From contig CM074864.1 in assembly GCA_037501455.1 (NCBI GenBank), positions 20,640,001 to 20,704,000 on the forward strand: a stretch of 64,000 nt of DNA, given 5' to 3'. The stretch is from Lantana camara. Lineage: Eukaryota > Streptophyta > Magnoliopsida > Lamiales > Verbenaceae. The translations under genes and the position numbers were made by a program. Below are positions 60,190-64,000 of this stretch, piece by piece. The stretch's first letter is position 1, and each line of letters starts with the position of its first letter. Below the pieces are notes generated by a model. It saw only the letters and a program-made list of their open reading frames with translations. It was not told the origin of the DNA and searched no databases.

Positions 60190-60530
60190 AAAAAATATGA
60201 AAATTAAATTCTACATATTTCCAGTAAAAAAACTCATTTTTTCCTTCAATTGAAGATGTTGAATAGTTAATAAAAAGGCTAACATTTCCACCTTGTGAGG
60301 GAAAAAGAGTTGGGATTTCTTTGAGTAATCATCTACAATATTTTCTGCATTTAGATTTTGTTTGCAATCATCTAGTTAATTGAGCAATATTTTCTGCTTT
60401 GAAATTTGTTTGCGGTCATCTCATAAATGGATGTGTTAAAATAAAATCATGGTTCTAAACTGGATTTATTCTTGAAATATCTAGCCAATTTTTTAGAAAA
60501 TTTTACAAATTAGTAGCTCCTCCAAGATAG
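60190..60530. repeat. Right copy of the local duplication
   Basis: Direct repeat of about 59110-59400, roughly 1.08 kb apart. The left copy lies at the 3' end of the F-box pseudogene, so the right copy is probably the 3' flank of a second, now lost, tandem F-box gene. Confidence 0.65.
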
Positions 60531-60533
60531 AGC

Positions 60534-62261
60534 TGTTGGGATTAATGCCCTGATAAGAAAATGTTCTTATCAAGACTATAATGTGTTATATAAGATGATT
60601 AGTCTTTCGTCATAGGGAAATGGAGTTTCCAATTATAACACGTTGATGATTTTCAATGAGATTGGAAACATCGAACTGGACCACTGAGATTGTTCATTTT
60701 ATACTGCTATCTAAAATGAACAAAATCTCGGAAGCATTAGACTATAAATCTTGATAGTGTTTCTACTTTAGGCATGTAGTATTAATCACTGTGATGTACT
60801 CAGAAGTGAGGTCTCGGTAACGGGTGGCCAAAATACTTTGTACGTTCGGTGATTGCACAAAATGTGCTAAAGAGAAATATTGATCGAGGAATCTGTAGCC
60901 TTGCTGGAAGGTTAAAGATATCCCTGAAATAGATTTGCAAAAAGTTCAAATAAAACTTTGGCCAAAGTACTTCGTGTGTTCGTCACCGAAGTTGTGTGTT
61001 GAATGTGTTTCACATACAGGAAATTTGGACTTAAGGCGAATCAAGAATTTCAGATTTGAAGTGAAAAATAAATGATAGTAGCATTGATTTATTTTTCATG
61101 GATATCTGTACAGAGGAGTAAAATGCAAAATTATTCTAGATCGAGAAATTCGTGAATAATTTAATTAATTTTAGAGTTCAACAATATTTATTTAGTGGGA
61201 GTAAATATTGTTAAATGGTAATCAATTATTGTCATGGGATGATAACAGATTGACCCGTTTGGAGCTAAGATTAATTAGTCCTGCAGGTCCCCCCGCAAGT
61301 CCCAACGAAGATCAAAGAGAAAATATTAAAAGGAGAGAGAGAAATGAATTTTCAAAGAGTTTGAAAATAGCCAAGGAATTTATTTTGAGAAAATAAATTA
61401 AATTCCAAAGAATTGGAAATGCCCGAAATTTTATTTTGGAGAAAATAAAATTTTTCAAAAAAAAAAGGTTTTTTGCTGACGTGGCAGTGATGACATGTCA
61501 TGCCACATCAGCGGGTCAGCGCCAGGTGGTGCTGACTGGGCGCCAAGTCAGATGCCACATGGACGGCCAGGATCGAGCCACGTCACCGAGAATAAGCAGT
61601 CGGATTTGTCGACCGAGCTTGGCTTGCACGCCAAAAATGCGAAAATGGCATGGATGTCCCCAAAATGCAACTATAAATAGGGGCTTCCTATTTCATTTTA
61701 AACCATCAGCTTTGGCATTCTTTTTTCGCCAGATTCAAAGCCTTTTGGCTAATTTTCTCTCACTAATTAATCAATCCTTGATTAAGGATTAATTAATACT
61801 TAATTAGGTGGTTATATAATTAATATATAATCCACTTAATTATTAGAAAATAGGGATTTTCAGGTTTTAGAAAAAAGGGTTTTTCTGAATAATATTTTCT
61901 CAAAGTATTTAGGGAAATACTACCGGAGCCCAAACTCCAATTTCTTAATCGGGGATATTGCGGGGAAGCTCTACCGGTTTCACGAGAAAATATCGAGGTA
62001 CTGGAAAAGTGCCGTTGATAGCCAATTTTGCAGTACGGTAATACCGTTATGCTGCCTAAATTATTATTTGCATATTGTGATTATATGCTAGATGATTTAA
62101 AATTATGTTATCGATGCCTGTATATATTAGAATTATGCTGCCCGATTTATTCCGCTGCTTTATTAAAATATTTTGGAAATATTTTGATAACGAGATTATG
62201 GCGAATTTTTTTGAAATTTTCCGCTGTACCGTCACTCTGCTTCGGGCCCGCCACACCAACA
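60534..62261 (+). repeat. 5' LTR of the copia element (1.73 kb)
   Basis: TGTTGGGATTAATGCCCTGA at the start, CACACCAACA at the end. The right limit is fixed by the primer site two bases on. A GC-richer block with TGACGTGGCA and GCCACATCA-type motifs lies at 61470-61600, and CTATAAATA (61672-61680) is a good TATA box followed by a likely transcription start. Confidence 0.88.
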
Positions 62262-62263
62262 AC

Positions 62264-62277
62264 TGGTATCAGAGTGG
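62264..62277 (+). promoter_or_regulatory. Primer binding site (tRNA-iMet type)
   Basis: TGGTATCAGAGTGG, two bases after the LTR end. Confidence 0.88.
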
Positions 62278-63082
62278 GGCTCTAATTATATACTCGCATT
62301 GATAAAGCATAAGATGCATAATTTTAAATCTGATACTGTGCATGTAAATTCTGTTTCAGGAGACTGGGTTTTAAGTTTGACCGTTGTGACCCCTCCAGTG
62401 TTTCCTGGGAATTTGCGTGGAATGGTAATTTTCTGGGAATTGATTTCAATAATCTTCCTGGTTAATTACCGAATCAGTAAATATGATTTAAATTATGTTA
62501 TAATTTAAAACATATTTATTTAAGGGGCCATTAAAAATTTAAAGCGTGATAATTATGTGATAATTATTTGCAAGCATGCTTTTAATTTTAAAAATGGCAT
62601 GATAATATATGATATTATGTTGTTTCAATTATGCATGATTTATTTAATATGATTAGATAAATAATATTTTAATAGAGATTAAAAACGATGCATAATTGGA
62701 TTAATATTTTTTGGCTTAAATTAATAAGAGTTATTAAAGCCTTTAAATATTATTAGGATTATTTAATAATCCTAGTGGGAGCTAAATTAATTACTTCCAA
62801 AATTAATAAGACGCCAAAAGTGATTATTTAATAATCAAAGATAATCCACAAATTCTATAAAATTCAAGTGGGAGCGAGATGAAAAGAGTTGGATTCTCAC
62901 GGTCTCCATTACCCGTCTATAGTATAGTGGATATATACTACTCCCTTCGGCGGGTATGTATTCGCGGTATACAAGATTAGGCTTCTACGGATAGAATGAA
63001 ATACGGGGAAAGTCAGCTCGACCACGCCTCCGTAGAAGCCTAATCTTGTATACCGCTAAGTCAAGCGTACACCATTACCTAG
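62278..63082 (+). other. Leader or deleted gag region with a perfect inverted repeat
   Basis: No gag core or CCHC knuckle is found where gag is expected. Bases 62964-62991 and 63029-63056 are perfect 28-base reverse complements around a 37-base loop, able to form a long stable hairpin just before the pol frame. Confidence 0.8.
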
Positions 63083-64000
63083 AAACACTTAGCAAGTCTT
63101 CCTGCTAAGCCATCTGGACAAGGTATATCGATATCTTGTTTAATAGAATTATGTTTAGTTGGAAGTCCACCAGATTCCTGGTGTGTGGACTCGGGTTCAA
63201 CTAATCATATCTACAATTCGTTGCTGGGGTTCAAGCTAACCAGAAAGCTTGAAGATGGCGAGATTCAACTACTGCTCGGGGATAATACAAGTATATCTGT
63301 ATTAGCAGTAGGGACTATAAATTTGTATTTTGGTGATAGGGTTTTGGTACTGAAAGACACTTTGTACATACCGTGTGTTCGCAGAAATCTAATTTATGTG
63401 AGTTGTTTAATAAATAATGGTTTCAGTGTTTGTTTTGAACAAAACTTTACCATTAAGCAAAATAAAAGGTTTATTTGCTCTGGCACGGTAAAAGATGGTC
63501 TTTTCTTGTTATACCTTGATAAAAACCCTTATTCCGAACTTAACACTACTACGCTTGACTTACCATCCAAGAGAAAAACTCCTATGCCTCACGAGGCTTA
63601 CAAGTGGCATTTACGCCTTGGTCATATTAATCCAAAAAGGATCCAAAGACTAATTTTAGATAAATTGTTGAGTCCCTTGGACTTAACAGAACTACCAGTC
63701 TGTGAATCCTGCTTGGGAGGTAAAATGACCAAGAGATCTTTTAAATCTAAAGGTAATCGAGCAACAAAATCGCTTGAGTTAATTCATACGGATGTGTGTG
63801 GTCCTATGAGTATTCAAGCAAGAGGAGGTTTTGAGTATTTCACCACTTTTACGGATGATTACTCCAGATACGGATACGTTTATTTGATGAGATATAAGTC
63901 TGAATCTTTTGAAAAGTTCAAAGAATTCAAGGCTGAAGTTGAAAATCAAACTGGAAAACGTATCAAGGCACTTCGATCAGATCGTGGTGGTGAGTATCTG
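63083..64000 (+). CDS. pol: Copia polyprotein fragment: protease, GAG-pre-integrase, integrase (partial)
   Basis: An uninterrupted frame of 306 codons, open at both ends of what is seen: after a TAG at 63080-63082 it runs to the window edge. It begins LASLPAKPSGQG, then SWCVDSGSTNHIC with the DSG of the aspartic protease, and LYIPCVRRNLIYVSCL. The GAG-pre-integrase zinc site follows: WHLRLGHINPKRIQRL and CESCLGG (HHCC). The integrase core has HTDVCGPM (first Asp), FTDDYSRYGYVYLM (second Asp) and RSDRGGEYL (Glu). All catalytic residues seen so far are intact. Products would mature element proteins and insert its DNA in the nucleus. The absence of a gag frame upstream suggests an internally deleted but otherwise young copy. 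Codon 1 is not a start. Confidence 0.9.

Larger units (their letters stand above)
60534..64000 (+). mobile_element. Copia-type LTR retrotransposon, 5' part (runs off the window)
   Basis: 5' LTR (60534-62261), primer site, about 0.8 kb of leader without a gag frame, and an open pol frame to the last base. The 3' half and 3' LTR lie outside. The LTR is unrelated by eye to the one at 2499. Confidence 0.88.

Overview
This window is nuclear DNA of a flowering plant, most likely a eudicot. It has intron-containing genes with GT-AG splice sites, a MORF-family organellar RNA-editing factor, tRNA-iMet-type primer sites on LTR retrotransposons, and Mutator, hAT and PIF/Harbinger-type DNA transposons. 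About 85-90% is transposon-derived. Only two intact host genes are visible, and they sit side by side in a convergent pair at 29.8-36.0 kb.

Layout. 0.4-2.0 kb: 3' part of a dead hAT transposon. 2.5-7.0 kb: internally deleted copia-type LTR element. 7.0-14.0 kb: nearly complete gag-only gypsy-type element on the minus strand (TSD gcaag). 14.0-18.7 kb: non-coding or decayed sequence. 18.73-29.70 kb: a TAA-flanked TIR transposon (PIF/Harbinger-like) with about 400-bp TIRs. It carries a zf-GRF gene and a Myb/SANT-like pseudogene. The zf-GRF gene is split by a gypsy solo LTR, which holds a copia solo LTR, which holds a second gypsy solo LTR. The three solo LTRs and the TIR element all keep perfect target-site duplications. 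29.8-33.0 kb: a six-exon NUMOD3-domain gene (+). 33.9-36.0 kb: a four-exon MORF8/RIP1-like gene (-).

36.24-57.67 kb: a Mutator-like element with a 9-bp TSD (ttaataaat). Its two genes converge: an Ulp1/DUF1985-like second gene (+) and a mudrA transposase pseudogene (-). Between them lie two oppositely oriented 39-bp minisatellite arrays. One array is interrupted by a 14.2-kb gypsy element arranged LTR-internal-LTR-internal-LTR (TSD tcacc). 57.8-58.7 kb: 3' end of a LINE-like element (RNase H, poly-A tail). 59.1-60.5 kb: F-box pseudogene between duplicated flanks. 60.5 kb to the end: 5' part of a copia element with an open pol frame running off the window.

The most unusual points are: the TIR element carrying zf-GRF plus Myb/SANT instead of a recognisable transposase, with its right end touching the TATA box of the NUMOD3 gene; the gag-only gypsy family whose LTRs carry different clusters of GC-rich palindromes at one conserved position; the three-LTR tandem element; and the inverted minisatellite arms between convergent MULE genes. 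All domain calls come from reading translations by eye; no database search was run.
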